NCBI GenBank assembly: GCA_018814875.1
Contig: JAHIYH010000027.1
Coordinates: 1 to 46,949 of the forward strand
Source: Patescibacteria group bacterium
GTDB taxonomy: Bacteria; Patescibacteriota; Gracilibacteria; Peribacterales; Peribacteraceae
DNA: 46,949 nucleotides
Direction of reading: 5' to 3'
A model generated the notes under the pieces. The model did not search any database, had not been told where the DNA came from, and saw nothing but the letters and a program-made list of their open reading frames with translations. The position numbers were made by a program, and so were the translations under genes. Shown one piece after another: positions 33,901-41,216 of the stretch (position 1 is its first letter; every line of letters begins with the position of its first letter).

Positions 33901-34315
33901 TGAAAGTATGCGTAAAAAGAATTTAGGTAAGGTTGCTGAACAAGTACGTGCACATTTGATGGTGCAGCTCATTCATCATCTTCATGATGCCGAAAAGTAC
34001 ATAAGTGTGCACAATTGGCCAGGGTTTGAAATGACAGGAGGTGAGGGAAGTTCAGAAAACATAGTACTTGCGTATGTTGTTGAAACACTTAGACCAAAGA
34101 TTGAGGCGTTAGTATCTGAGCTATTAGCTGGCGAGCTTGTACCTGAACAATATGAACAAAGATTGAGAGAGATTGAGAACATGTTAGTAGATCTGAGAGA
34201 AATCGACGACACAAAGAGCTACTTGAAGAAAGCAGCAGATAGTGTAAATGCTGAAAAAGTTGAACACATGGAATCCCATCCATTGTTTTCATTATTTTTG
34301 CCTAAAGAAAGCTAG
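30914..34315 (+). CDS. Large helical membrane-associated protein, unknown
   Basis: 1133 residues, 27 bp after the preceding gene. Residues 1-590 are highly charged and helical, with coiled-coil-like runs (LSEDELEEKIDKIEENVDQL). Hydrophobic segments lie around residue 600-625 (YATSAILGEALAGYYML), 705-720 (FAAWAAIPAVAAYE) and 750-775 (FVLSCTPAIVLATPVIGAG). A basic Ala/Arg-rich stretch lies between the first two. The last 350 residues are again soluble and helical. Together with the two coupled upstream genes this forms a three-gene module of unknown function. Confidence 0.8.
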   Translation: MSQEQESHLGNLAEEIRTISGIGNQTILEEFYNRNESEDPLSEDELEEKIDKIEENVDQLSFSTALERSMYYALLERLRLRVEMRGGVIDQENPMDRRDLEVLKDLERRITYEQHEQAAVDEMLDTVARYEAYRNKFNLDRPVSKGGIPRNAEIEKDVLNQLETLKELLPQMALVRRIRFYRYRLSLNSESGGLKDKITELSKQLPEGFKDENIDEYYGELGQQLRNILGYTSKGAEGRGIKTQRSIEMQTNAMQRHFESVLTRRKSLLGRTNPLAESEKQNLKEEHSMLLNEALEFNFRVVQQRTRLTTLLVLEGHMHQPVDEPQISEDPDRDYGLLKDRNALENERDRHIKMLEDYIHHFREDVLKEGESIDIPFIDEDVILDPSVIIEDIMTNYVIPTKLNLVEPMARGSTWAWSVHDTVWSTVGIDFDIKNRRTQAIMQPIFERLGLPPNYSELSDVEKAKARSSSLVQKKLRSVKTIIDTFRQNEAQALDNIEQDLMVLKKLLRKKKPSDLVLSGSVEVPEEFPSIDQLKTDEEIAGAYIFLMERLQTIRIQELDITQQKFINQLNENLNLNIDVADIEMQLSSAWIRETVYATSAILGEALAGYYMLRKSAAFALKKSPSALRSVVTNTARVGARAIRSSIEAVGQLRQSRTAEALTKTRYIEKERQLVQAVENTRFGRYIARMPALQNMRVVRVGGRVLRFAAWAAIPAVAAYESHITNQRVEETDNENLKEEYRKMHGSIWLEAAGIGSSFVLSCTPAIVLATPVIGAGLYNRKRREVVVDWKRNPQDWARDFDGAGLRQALEDASAMKAVEAGGGGTLKPRITSSWLGFGKSSKESQREAVDQMESAYVGTRGNIYEAYFAQNLFAPEGTDKKTKQEIVNNKTKYLRLITSGDFIDVPNETLQKADIYAELVERKQELESRGEIPLMSYLDEEGERHWMDLRSLVPLTDQNKDAIGQLIQEYRSNVKPFEEILLFYTQAEAAKESRAESMRKKNLGKVAEQVRAHLMVQLIHHLHDAEKYISVHNWPGFEMTGGEGSSENIVLAYVVETLRPKIEALVSELLAGELVPEQYEQRLREIENMLVDLREIDDTKSYLKKAADSVNAEKVEHMESHPLFSLFLPKES

Positions 34316-34375
34316 GATAAGTGCTCAGTAAATTATCGCGAATGTAGCTTTATGCAGCTAAGATGTAGTGGATTT

Positions 34376-36232
34376 ATGGACATCCGCAATTTCTGCATCA
34401 TCGCTCACATTGATCACGGTAAGTCGACACTTGCTGATCGCATGATTGAGCAGACTGGCACACTTCAAAAGCGCCAGATGAAGGAGCAGCTACTCGATAC
34501 TATGGATCTGGAGCGAGAGCGGGGTATTACGATCAAACTTCAGCCTGTTCGTATGCAACATAAAGACATAGAGTTGAATCTGATTGATACTCCTGGGCAC
34601 ACAGATTTTCGTTACGAAGTCAGCAGATCTCTCGCTGCATGCGAAGGAGCAATTCTGCTTGTAGATGCATCGCAGGGAATTCAGGCACAAACTTTGGCGG
34701 TTCTTTATATGGCGATGGAGCATGATCTAACGATTATTCCTGTGCTTAATAAGATTGATCTTCCTGCAGCAGATCCAGAGCGTGTGAGTGTGGAAGTGAT
34801 GAAGCTTCTGGGATGTAAGAAGGAAGATATCCTACTCATTTCTGCAAAGGATGGGAGTGGGGTTGTGGAAGTGTTAGATGAGGTTATTGATAAGATACCA
34901 CCACCTTCTTTGGAACTTGGAACTTGGAACTTAGATAAAGGTGCCAAGTGCCAAGTGCCAAGTGCCAAAGGCAGTAGGGCTCTTATATTTGATGCTGTAA
35001 TGGATCCATATAGAGGAGCAGTAGCATACGTTAGAGTTGTGAGTGGGTTGTTTGAGAAGGGGCAGAAAGTGCATTTGCTTGGCACAAAGATGCAGGTTGA
35101 GGTAATGGATGTAGGTCACTTTGCGCCAAGTTATGCTTCTGACAAAAAAATCACAGAAGGGGAGATTGGCTACATCGTCACTGGAGCGAAAGATGTAACT
35201 CATGTGCGAACAGGAGATACCATTGCATCATCGCAAGATCTACAACCACTGCCTGGGTATAAAGAAGTGCAACCAATGGTCTTTGCAGGACTTTATCCAT
35301 CGCAGACGGATGATTATCAACAACTAAGAGAATCATTGGAGAAGTTGGCACTAAATGATGCGGCTCTAAAGTTTGAACCGGAACGCAATGCAGCACTAGG
35401 TAATGGATTTAGAAGTGGATTCCTTGGTCTTCTCCACATGGATATTGTTCAAGAACGTCTTGAGCGTGAACACGATTGTGATCTGATTATTACAGCCCCA
35501 AGTGTGATGTATGAGGTTAAGTTAAATTCAAAGAGTCCTGCATCAATTGTTCGTGCAAGTTTGATTAAAGCAGATGAGCCAGATGTTGCGATGATAAGCA
35601 ATCCTGCAGACTTTCCAGATCCAACTGTGATTTTGGAAGTTCGTGAACCGTGGGTAAAACTAGAAATAGTGTGCAGAAAAGAAGATGTTGGTTCGGTAAT
35701 GGAGATTACCCAGAAGCGACGTGGGGTGTATTCCTCATTAGAGTATCTTGATGCTGAGCTAGCACTTCTTCATTTTGAAGTACCGCTCGCAGGAATCGTC
35801 TTGGATTTTTTCGATCAACTCAAATCTTCTACAGCCGGTTACGGATCCATGAGTTATGAGCCGATTGGATATAGGGCAGGGGATTTGGTTAAAATGCAGA
35901 TTCTGCTTCTGGGGGAACCTTCGGAGGCTCTTAGTACCATTGTTCACAAGAGTGAGGCGCAGCAAGCAGGTTCTGTGATCTGTAAGATGCTCAAAAAATC
36001 CATTCCCAAAGCGCAGTATCAGATTCCGATTCAGGCAGCGATTGGAGCAAAGATTATTGCGCGAGAAACACTGTCGGCATTTAGAAAAGATGTAACAGAG
36101 AAGTTATATGGAGGAGATGTGTCTCGAAAGCAAAAACTCCTCAAAAAACAGAAGAAAGGAAAGAAGAGGATGAAAGCGATGGGGAAGGTTACTTTGACTC
36201 AAGAGGCGTTCTTGGCGGTTCTTAAACGATAA
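34376..36232 (+). CDS. lepA: Elongation factor 4 (LepA) with a repeat-derived insertion
   Basis: 618 residues from the ATG at 34376 (MDIRNFCIIAHIDHGKST); eight further upstream codons are open but untypical. G1 AHIDHGKST (10-18), G3 DTPGHTDF, G4 NKIDLPAADP, G5 SAKDGSGV. The EF4 C-terminal domain ends QKLLKKQKKGKKRMKAMG. LepA is a ribosome-associated GTPase linked to 30S assembly and translation under stress. Between PPPS and RALIFDA (about residues 176-199), where the family has a short linker, a period-7 inverted repeat is translated in frame as LELGTWNLDKGAKCQVPSAK. Confidence 0.97.
   Translation: MDIRNFCIIAHIDHGKSTLADRMIEQTGTLQKRQMKEQLLDTMDLERERGITIKLQPVRMQHKDIELNLIDTPGHTDFRYEVSRSLAACEGAILLVDASQGIQAQTLAVLYMAMEHDLTIIPVLNKIDLPAADPERVSVEVMKLLGCKKEDILLISAKDGSGVVEVLDEVIDKIPPPSLELGTWNLDKGAKCQVPSAKGSRALIFDAVMDPYRGAVAYVRVVSGLFEKGQKVHLLGTKMQVEVMDVGHFAPSYASDKKITEGEIGYIVTGAKDVTHVRTGDTIASSQDLQPLPGYKEVQPMVFAGLYPSQTDDYQQLRESLEKLALNDAALKFEPERNAALGNGFRSGFLGLLHMDIVQERLEREHDCDLIITAPSVMYEVKLNSKSPASIVRASLIKADEPDVAMISNPADFPDPTVILEVREPWVKLEIVCRKEDVGSVMEITQKRRGVYSSLEYLDAELALLHFEVPLAGIVLDFFDQLKSSTAGYGSMSYEPIGYRAGDLVKMQILLLGEPSEALSTIVHKSEAQQAGSVICKMLKKSIPKAQYQIPIQAAIGAKIIARETLSAFRKDVTEKLYGGDVSRKQKLLKKQKKGKKRMKAMGKVTLTQEAFLAVLKR
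34906..34970 (+). repeat. In-frame period-7 inverted repeat inside lepA
   Basis: The left arm iterates TTGGAAC three times and the right arm iterates GCCAAGT four times. The arms are complementary except that one base of every unit differs consistently (A on the left, the complement of C on the right). The insertion lies at the linker after the GTPase domain. Confidence 0.85.
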
Positions 36233-36240
36233 AAAATAAA

Positions 36241-36276
36241 TGAAAAATGAATAATGAAAAATGAAAAATGGGAGCA
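36241..36276. repeat. Period-7 tract (AAAAATG units) after lepA
   Basis: AAAAATGAATAATG-like 7-bp iterations follow the lepA stop. The following CTTTTACTC repeats (36282-36310) have period 9 and are not complementary, so this looks like two half elements. Confidence 0.5.
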
Positions 36277-36301
36277 TGTCTTTTTACTCCTTTTACTCCT
36301 T

Positions 36302-37015
36302 TTATTCCTTTATCTCTTTTTCCTCTTCTTTAAGGAGTGCCTTCTTCACACTTCCCATAAACGGTTGCAGCACAGTCTGAAGAATACTCGCAGTCAAAGG
36401 TTGAATCTTATCAAATGGAGTCTCGCGTCCTCGGTTCTGGAAGAATTCCTGCAGTACAAAGGTTGTGAGTTGTAGGACGGTTCCATCAATATTCTTTTCA
36501 TCAACCATCAGTCGCAGGAGAATTTTCTCAGGTGAGATTGAGAGGACCATCTGCATGCGGGTTATCCATTCGATGAGTGAGCGATTTGTATCCACATCAA
36601 GCTCATCTGTTTTTGTTAGTGCCATGGTTCGATCATGCTCACCATAAATACTCTCATCAACCGTTTCTTCAGCTGTCTTTTTGATTGTTTCTTCTAGGTA
36701 ATTGCTAACAGTTTTTAGACTTTCCTTATGGATAAGTGAGAGGATGGAGAGGATGAAGATACTAGGGCAATCGCGTGCGACCAGTCTGGAAATGAGGACA
36801 AATAGATGGGAGTGTCCTTCATCTCCTAGGAACTGGATGATTACTTGTGCAACTTGGTCATCACGCTTCTTGGATTGTTTCTCCTCTTTCTTGATCTGCT
36901 GCATAGCTGCCGCAGCTGCTGCAAAGCGCTGTTTTGCCTCTTCACTTAGTGCCTCTGATACGCCTCCGACACCTTCGTCGGGATTGAACGATTCTGGTCC
37001 TCCAATATCTGACAT
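36302..37015 (-). CDS. Unknown helical cytoplasmic protein
   Basis: 237 residues. It opens with a Gly/Pro/Glu-rich linker and an alanine-rich helix (KQRFAAAAAAMQQIKKEEKQ). The rest is a bundle of helices (VAQVIIQFLGDEGHSHLFVLISRLVARDC, IFILSILSLIHKESLKTV) and an acidic C-terminus. There is no clear signal or membrane anchor. Its gene follows rpmA on the same strand, preceded by its own -10 (TACTAT) 7 bp upstream. No family recognised. Confidence 0.78.
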   Translation of the reverse strand: MSDIGGPESFNPDEGVGGVSEALSEEAKQRFAAAAAAMQQIKKEEKQSKKRDDQVAQVIIQFLGDEGHSHLFVLISRLVARDCPSIFILSILSLIHKESLKTVSNYLEETIKKTAEETVDESIYGEHDRTMALTKTDELDVDTNRSLIEWITRMQMVLSISPEKILLRLMVDEKNIDGTVLQLTTFVLQEFFQNRGRETPFDKIQPLTASILQTVLQPFMGSVKKALLKEEEKEIKE

Positions 37016-37022
37016 TAGGAAA

Positions 37023-37028
37023 ATAGTA
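37023..37028 (-). promoter_or_regulatory. -10 box, leaderless
   Basis: TACTAT on the minus strand ends 7 bp before the ATG at 37015. Confidence 0.45.
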
Positions 37029-37067
37029 CCCGCAGTACACTAGGATTACAAAGAACTTGAAACTTTG

Positions 37068-37349
37068 TTATGCCACGAGTTCTACATGCACAAAGGTGCA
37101 GAGCTCCCTTCGACCGTTGAATTTGGTCATATTTTTTTTGCTAAAGGCAACTTTGCCATCGACATTAGCATGAATAGTCCAATCCTTACCCAGATGCGTA
37201 TTATCACCTGGACGGAACTGGAAGCCTTTCTGACGAATCAAAATCTCTCCTGCGTTCACAATTTGCCCACCAAAGCGCTTAACGCCACGTCGCTTTGATT
37301 GGCTATCTCTGCCGTTTTGGGTAGATCCCCCAGCCTTTTTATGAGCCAT
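37068..37349 (-). CDS. rpmA: 50S ribosomal protein L27
   Basis: 93 residues. It begins [20 protein letters not shown], the conserved N-terminal arm that reaches the peptidyl transferase centre, so there is no Firmicutes-type propeptide to remove. [20 protein letters not shown] and [14 protein letters not shown] follow. The usual neighbour rplU is absent. A -10 TACAAT lies 9 bp before the ATG. Confidence 0.97.
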   Translation of the reverse strand: MAHKKAGGSTQNGRDSQSKRRGVKRFGGQIVNAGEILIRQKGFQFRPGDNTHLGKDWTIHANVDGKVAFSKKNMTKFNGRRELCTFVHVELVA

Positions 37350-37358
37350 AACTAAACC

Positions 37359-37364
37359 ATTGTA
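37359..37364 (-). promoter_or_regulatory. -10 box of rpmA, leaderless
   Basis: TACAAT on the minus strand ends 9 bp before the ATG at 37349. Confidence 0.45.
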
Positions 37365-37439
37365 CTGAGATTAGATTCATTTTCCAGTAATATATAGTTT
37401 TTTTTCTTGTTAAAGTTCCAAGTTCCAAATATCAACAGC

Positions 37440-37477
37440 CTTCGCCCAGCCGTCGCTAAAGCTATGGACGGCAAGAG
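37440..37477. repeat. Diverged REP-like hairpin
   Basis: CAGCCTTCGCCCAGCCGTCG then GCTATGGACGGC, related to the elements at 6288 and 20615. It is embedded between GTTCCAAGTTCC and GAGTTCCAAGG, remnants of a period-7 tract. Confidence 0.4.
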
Positions 37478-37532
37478 TTCCAAGGATACTTCTTGCAGGA
37501 ACTACTCTTTTAATACAAGATATCGATATCGA

Positions 37533-37609
<77 letters not shown>

Positions 37610-37678
37610 ACTTTCGTAGTAAGCGAATCAAATAACATTAATTGCACGTGGATCCGTGATTTGGTCGGCAGGCCAATT

Positions 37679-38125
37679 TTACATACTCTCCTTTAATCCC
37701 GTCAGCTTCTCTTTTTGAAAGAGGTAAAGTTTCCAGTGTTCGAAGATTGGCATCTGGCGCAGTAACTCTAAGTATGCTGCTTCGCGTTGCTCCTTCCTCA
37801 TCTCACTTTCTTCTTCATCCGGAGAGAGAGAACGAGTTGGCTGTTGGATGATTAGTATCTTCTCGCCGTGGTTTAAGAGTCCCAGATTCTCTTTTGCATA
37901 TTTATCCTTATATTGACTCGAGCGGAAGTATTCCAAGTCGCGGTATCCTTGGTCGATATCTGAGCGCAATACATCATTCTGCGCATGTATGTTGTCTAGT
38001 GTCTGTTCGAAGAGGACATTGCGATAGTAGGATAGAGCGAGTCCGAAGGCCATAAAGCCGACAACCGTCAGGCCAACTATGATAGTTAGCTGCTTGGAGA
38101 CGGGTTCGAGATTTTTATAAGCCAT
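37679..38125 (-). CDS. FtsB/DivIC-like septum protein
   Basis: 148 residues from the ATG at 38125 (MAYKNLEPVSKQL); the frame extends upstream but a -10 TATCAT lies 6 bp before this ATG. One transmembrane helix (IIVGLTVVGFMAFGLALSYY, about 15-34) is followed by a coiled coil (LDNIHAQNDVLRSDIDQGYR) and the family motif YAKENLGLLNHGEKILII. The extra C-terminal region (RKEQREAAYLELLRQMPIFE) is longer than in Escherichia coli FtsB. Family members link early and late divisome proteins. It is divergent from murC, which also serves cell-wall growth. Confidence 0.83.
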   Translation of the reverse strand: MAYKNLEPVSKQLTIIVGLTVVGFMAFGLALSYYRNVLFEQTLDNIHAQNDVLRSDIDQGYRDLEYFRSSQYKDKYAKENLGLLNHGEKILIIQQPTRSLSPDEEESEMRKEQREAAYLELLRQMPIFEHWKLYLFQKEKLTGLKESM

Positions 38126-38131
38126 GGTTAT

Positions 38132-38137
38132 ATGATA
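38132..38137 (-). promoter_or_regulatory. -10 box, leaderless
   Basis: TATCAT on the minus strand ends 6 bp before the ATG at 38125. Confidence 0.45.
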
Positions 38138-38165
38138 CCTGTTAAGACAGCTAACGACACGTCCC

Positions 38166-38287
38166 ATTCGGGGACTTTCAACACGCCCCGCTCTGCGAGG
38201 CTCTCAACATTCAACAGTTGATTGTTGAAAGCGAGGCCGACGAAGGCCGAGCGTGTTGAGAGCCCGAAAGGCGTGTTGATAGTTGCC
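38166..38287. repeat. GC-rich nested inverted repeat between ftsB-like gene and murC
   Basis: CTTTCAACACGCC (38168-38180) and GGCGTGTTGATAG (38270-38282) are near complements. GAGGCTCTCAACA pairs with TGTTGAGAGCC. CAACAGTTGATTGTTG lies at the centre. It separates two divergent leaderless promoters. Confidence 0.7.
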
Positions 38288-38310
38288 AGTTGTAGTGATA
38301 CGAGTACAAT
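38283..38310 (+). promoter_or_regulatory. Promoter of murC (leaderless)
   Basis: TTGCCA (38283-38288), 16-bp spacer, TACAAT (38305-38310). The -10 ends 9 bp before the ATG at 38320. Confidence 0.6.
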
Positions 38311-38319
38311 CAAACCTCA

Positions 38320-39597
38320 ATGAAAATATATTGCAGCGGTATCGGCGGAATTGGATTAAGTGCATATGCAGCATTGCAGAAGGCTAACGGACACGAAGTG
38401 CTTGGGAGTGATCGTGCAGAAAGTGATATTCTAAAGAAGCTTCGAGAGCAGGAGATCTCAGTCGCACTTAATCAGGATGGTACGTTTATTCCCGATGACA
38501 TTGATCTTTTTGTATATTCCGAAGCTATCCCCAAAGATGCTCCTGAACGCAGACGTGCAGAAGAACTTGGTGTGAAGATGCAGTCCTATTTTCAGGCGTT
38601 GGGAGAGCTATCACAGAATCACACGGTCATTGCAGTATGCGGAACACACGGGAAGTCTTCTACAGTTGCAATGGCAGCACGCGTATTGATAGAAGCAGGA
38701 AAAGATCCAACTATTGTTTGTGGTACAAAGCTCAAGGAACTCGACGATTCAAACTGGCGAAAAGGGGAGAGTGACATCTTCCTTCTGGAAGCATGCGAAT
38801 ATCGAAGATCCTTCCTAGCGCTACATCCGAACATCGTTTTGATGACCAATGTAGATGGGGATCACTTTGATGCATTTGATTCTGTCAAAGATTATCAAGA
38901 GGCCTTTATAGAATTTCTGAAGAGCGTATCTATGGATGGGAAAATCATCACACATATGGAAGACTATGACTGTATTCGTGTGTCTAAAGAATCAGGGAAG
39001 GACACTGTTGATGCAGATGTATTTCCATTATCCGAGCTTTCTGTACCGGGACGTCATATGCAACAAAATGCGCAGTTGGTTTTGGGTTTAACTCAGGTGC
39101 TAGATATACCTCAAGAAGATGCTATCAAATCTCTTTCGGGCTATCCAGGATGCTGGAGGCGCATGGAGGTAAAAGGGGAGTATGGTGATGGGATCACGGT
39201 TATAGATGATTATGCGCATCACCCGCGTGAGATTGAAGCAACACTGGAGGCAATGCGCTCTGCGTATTCTGATCGACGTTTAGTCTGTGTTTTTCAGCCA
39301 CACATGCACAGCCGAACACTCAAGCTTTACGAGGATTTTACGAAATGTTTCGGTCAAGCAGATATAGTCGTGATTACTGATGTTTATGATGCACGCAGTG
39401 ATGTGGATAAAGAAAAAGTAAATATGTCTGCATTTATCGAGGACATTGCACGAAATAGTAATGTTGAGACGATTTATGGGTTTGATCTTCTCAAGACGAA
39501 GTCGTTACTTAAAGAAGATATTCTTCAGTCTGGTAACGTTCTTCTTTGCTTAGGAGCTGGGGATATTACGAATTTAGCTGGTTCGCTTGTTCGGTAG
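38320..39597 (+). CDS. murC: UDP-N-acetylmuramate--L-alanine ligase
   Basis: 425 residues. The N-terminal Rossmann motif GIGGIGLSAYA identifies the MurC/Mpl branch. The ATP loop GTHGKSST is at residues 108-115. The central domain has LLEACEYRRSF and TNVDGDHFDAF; the third domain begins near VIDDYAHHPREIEATL. MurC adds L-Ala to UDP-MurNAc, the first step of the peptidoglycan stem peptide. The sequence is somewhat shorter than typical MurC (~460). Mpl is the main alternative, but the presence of murJ and FtsB-like genes fits de novo synthesis. The stop lies inside the following inverted repeat. Confidence 0.92.
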   Translation: MKIYCSGIGGIGLSAYAALQKANGHEVLGSDRAESDILKKLREQEISVALNQDGTFIPDDIDLFVYSEAIPKDAPERRRAEELGVKMQSYFQALGELSQNHTVIAVCGTHGKSSTVAMAARVLIEAGKDPTIVCGTKLKELDDSNWRKGESDIFLLEACEYRRSFLALHPNIVLMTNVDGDHFDAFDSVKDYQEAFIEFLKSVSMDGKIITHMEDYDCIRVSKESGKDTVDADVFPLSELSVPGRHMQQNAQLVLGLTQVLDIPQEDAIKSLSGYPGCWRRMEVKGEYGDGITVIDDYAHHPREIEATLEAMRSAYSDRRLVCVFQPHMHSRTLKLYEDFTKCFGQADIVVITDVYDARSDVDKEKVNMSAFIEDIARNSNVETIYGFDLLKTKSLLKEDILQSGNVLLCLGAGDITNLAGSLVR

Positions 39598-39660
39598 TTC
39601 GCTTAAGTGTGCAGAAAGTTATTTGTCCTAACAAGCGAATAAACGAACAAACAAATCGTC
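39581..39660. repeat. Inverted repeat at the murC stop
   Basis: The left arm (39581-39606) contains TTGTTCGGTAGTTCGCTTAAG including the TAG of murC. The right arm (39629-39660) iterates CAAGCGAATAAACGAACAAAC. Unit about 7 bp. Confidence 0.7.
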
Positions 39661-39666
39661 GTTTTT

Positions 39667-40983
39667 CTATTGATCATACTGCCTAAACTCACTTGTATCT
39701 TCGCCGTATAGATCAATGGCTAGACTAATGATCTTAGAGATTTCTGCTCTATTGATAGGATTATCTGGTTTAAATTCGCCATCTCCATATCCAGCTACAA
39801 GGCCATCAGCTGCAGCAGTTTCTATAGAAGAACTGTATTCTGTATCTAAATTAACATCTGTGAACATCTTTCCTTTCGCCCAATTACGAGGAACATCGAG
39901 TGCCTGTAGAAGTGTTGTGACTACTTCTGCACGTGTTGCGTTGCGTCCCGGATCTAGGCGTGTATTGGTGAACAATTGCCATCCAAGGTTTTCAGCAGAT
40001 GCAAAGTATTGATCAAACCACGTGTCACGTGCACGGATATTAATTGGATTCAAATTTGTTTTAGTTTCGTCTATTCCAGCAATCTCATGTGCGATCTTAG
40101 AAAGTTCTGCAATGGTGACATTTCTATCGGGACCATAAATTCCACTCGGTTCTCCTTGTTCGTCTTTGAATCCTGACATGATGCTTGCACGCACAGATTG
40201 GTTCACGTATGGGGCAAACCACATTCCAAGAGGCACATCGGTAAAGACAACCGTTTTACCATCGACCGTTGCTGTGACATAGACGAGTGATTTGCTTTGT
40301 TCAATCATTTGCACAAGATTCTCGATACCTTCGCACGCAACTTTAAGAGAGAGTGTAATGCGACTGTCTTTCTTGAGACGATCAGATCGAGGTATCGAAT
40401 CGATGCATCCTTCGATTTTATGGAATGTAGCTGTGTAGAGACCTTCTGGCATGTCAGGATACTCCGCAGGAGTAACATCTTCTATCGAATAATCATTAGG
40501 ACCTTTCAATGTGAATTCCAATCCTGCAGGATCACTGGTAATCGACACTTTTCCTACCTGTGTAAAAACACTTGTGATGACAATCTTTATTGTTTCGTCA
40601 CTTCCGAGTTCGAAGTTGGCTTGAGGATGACCGAAGGATTCAATCAATTCATTTCCCAGATAGATTTCAACCGATGCAGTAGCTCCTTCTAGAGGATCAA
40701 CAAGAACTGAGTAGTTTCCTATTGGTGTGATATTGATTGCTTGGGATTGATGACGACCAATTACACTGATATTATTCGGTTTAATCAGTGTCCATTCCGC
40801 ATACAAGCTATCGATGGGGCTTATTTGTTCTATGAGAATTGTTCCCAAGCCGCTTTCTTCTTCTATTGCAGTACCAGTGCCACTATCTGGATCTTCGACT
40901 ATATCGCCTGTTGCAGCGTGCATAGGCGATGTCTGGATCAGCAAAGTGGCCATGCTCAACAGTGCTAGGGTGTGACGTTTCAT
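39667..40983 (-). CDS. Secreted SLH-domain surface protein
   Basis: 438 residues. A signal peptide (KRHTLALLSMATLLIQTSPMHA) ends near residue 24. The N-terminal half has beta-rich domains, including a PEGA-like KVSITSDPAGLEFTLKG segment, shared with the next surface protein. The C-terminal ~190 residues carry three SLH repeats: FTDVPLGMWFAPYVNQSVRA, RDTWFDQYFASAENLGWQLF and FTDVNLDTEYSSSIETAAAD with GDGEFKPDNPINRAEISKII. SLH domains bind pyruvylated wall polysaccharide, which a CsaB-like enzyme encoded at 28829 could make. Confidence 0.9.
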   Translation of the reverse strand: MKRHTLALLSMATLLIQTSPMHAATGDIVEDPDSGTGTAIEEESGLGTILIEQISPIDSLYAEWTLIKPNNISVIGRHQSQAINITPIGNYSVLVDPLEGATASVEIYLGNELIESFGHPQANFELGSDETIKIVITSVFTQVGKVSITSDPAGLEFTLKGPNDYSIEDVTPAEYPDMPEGLYTATFHKIEGCIDSIPRSDRLKKDSRITLSLKVACEGIENLVQMIEQSKSLVYVTATVDGKTVVFTDVPLGMWFAPYVNQSVRASIMSGFKDEQGEPSGIYGPDRNVTIAELSKIAHEIAGIDETKTNLNPINIRARDTWFDQYFASAENLGWQLFTNTRLDPGRNATRAEVVTTLLQALDVPRNWAKGKMFTDVNLDTEYSSSIETAAADGLVAGYGDGEFKPDNPINRAEISKIISLAIDLYGEDTSEFRQYDQ

Positions 40984-41062
40984 AAGAAAAGAGGGGAGTA
41001 ACTGCGAGCGGTATTCTTACTTCTTTCCACATTTTTTGCAATGAAATACACAGGGAAAGAAA

Positions 41063-41143
41063 AAATCCCAAAATCCAAAAATCAAATCCCAAAAAGTCCT
41101 TTATAAGTATTTGTGATTTGTGTTTTAGGATTTGGATTTTCTT
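41063..41143. repeat. Period-7/8 inverted repeat (AATCCCAAA units) between surface genes
   Basis: Left arm AAAATCCCAAAATCC with further AAATCCC units. Right arm GATTTGTG, TTTTAGGATTTGGATTTTC. The unit resembles the element after corA but is not identical. Confidence 0.7.
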
Positions 41144-41216
41144 ATTGTCATCCGTCAAAGCAGTACGTGCATTGCACACACTGCCAGGACGGAACCCTTC
41201 CCCGTACTTTTTATTA

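Noticed and set aside
39716-40012. Plus-strand ORFs opposite the SLH protein
   Set aside because: Antisense shadows of a well-supported gene; composition is not protein-like.
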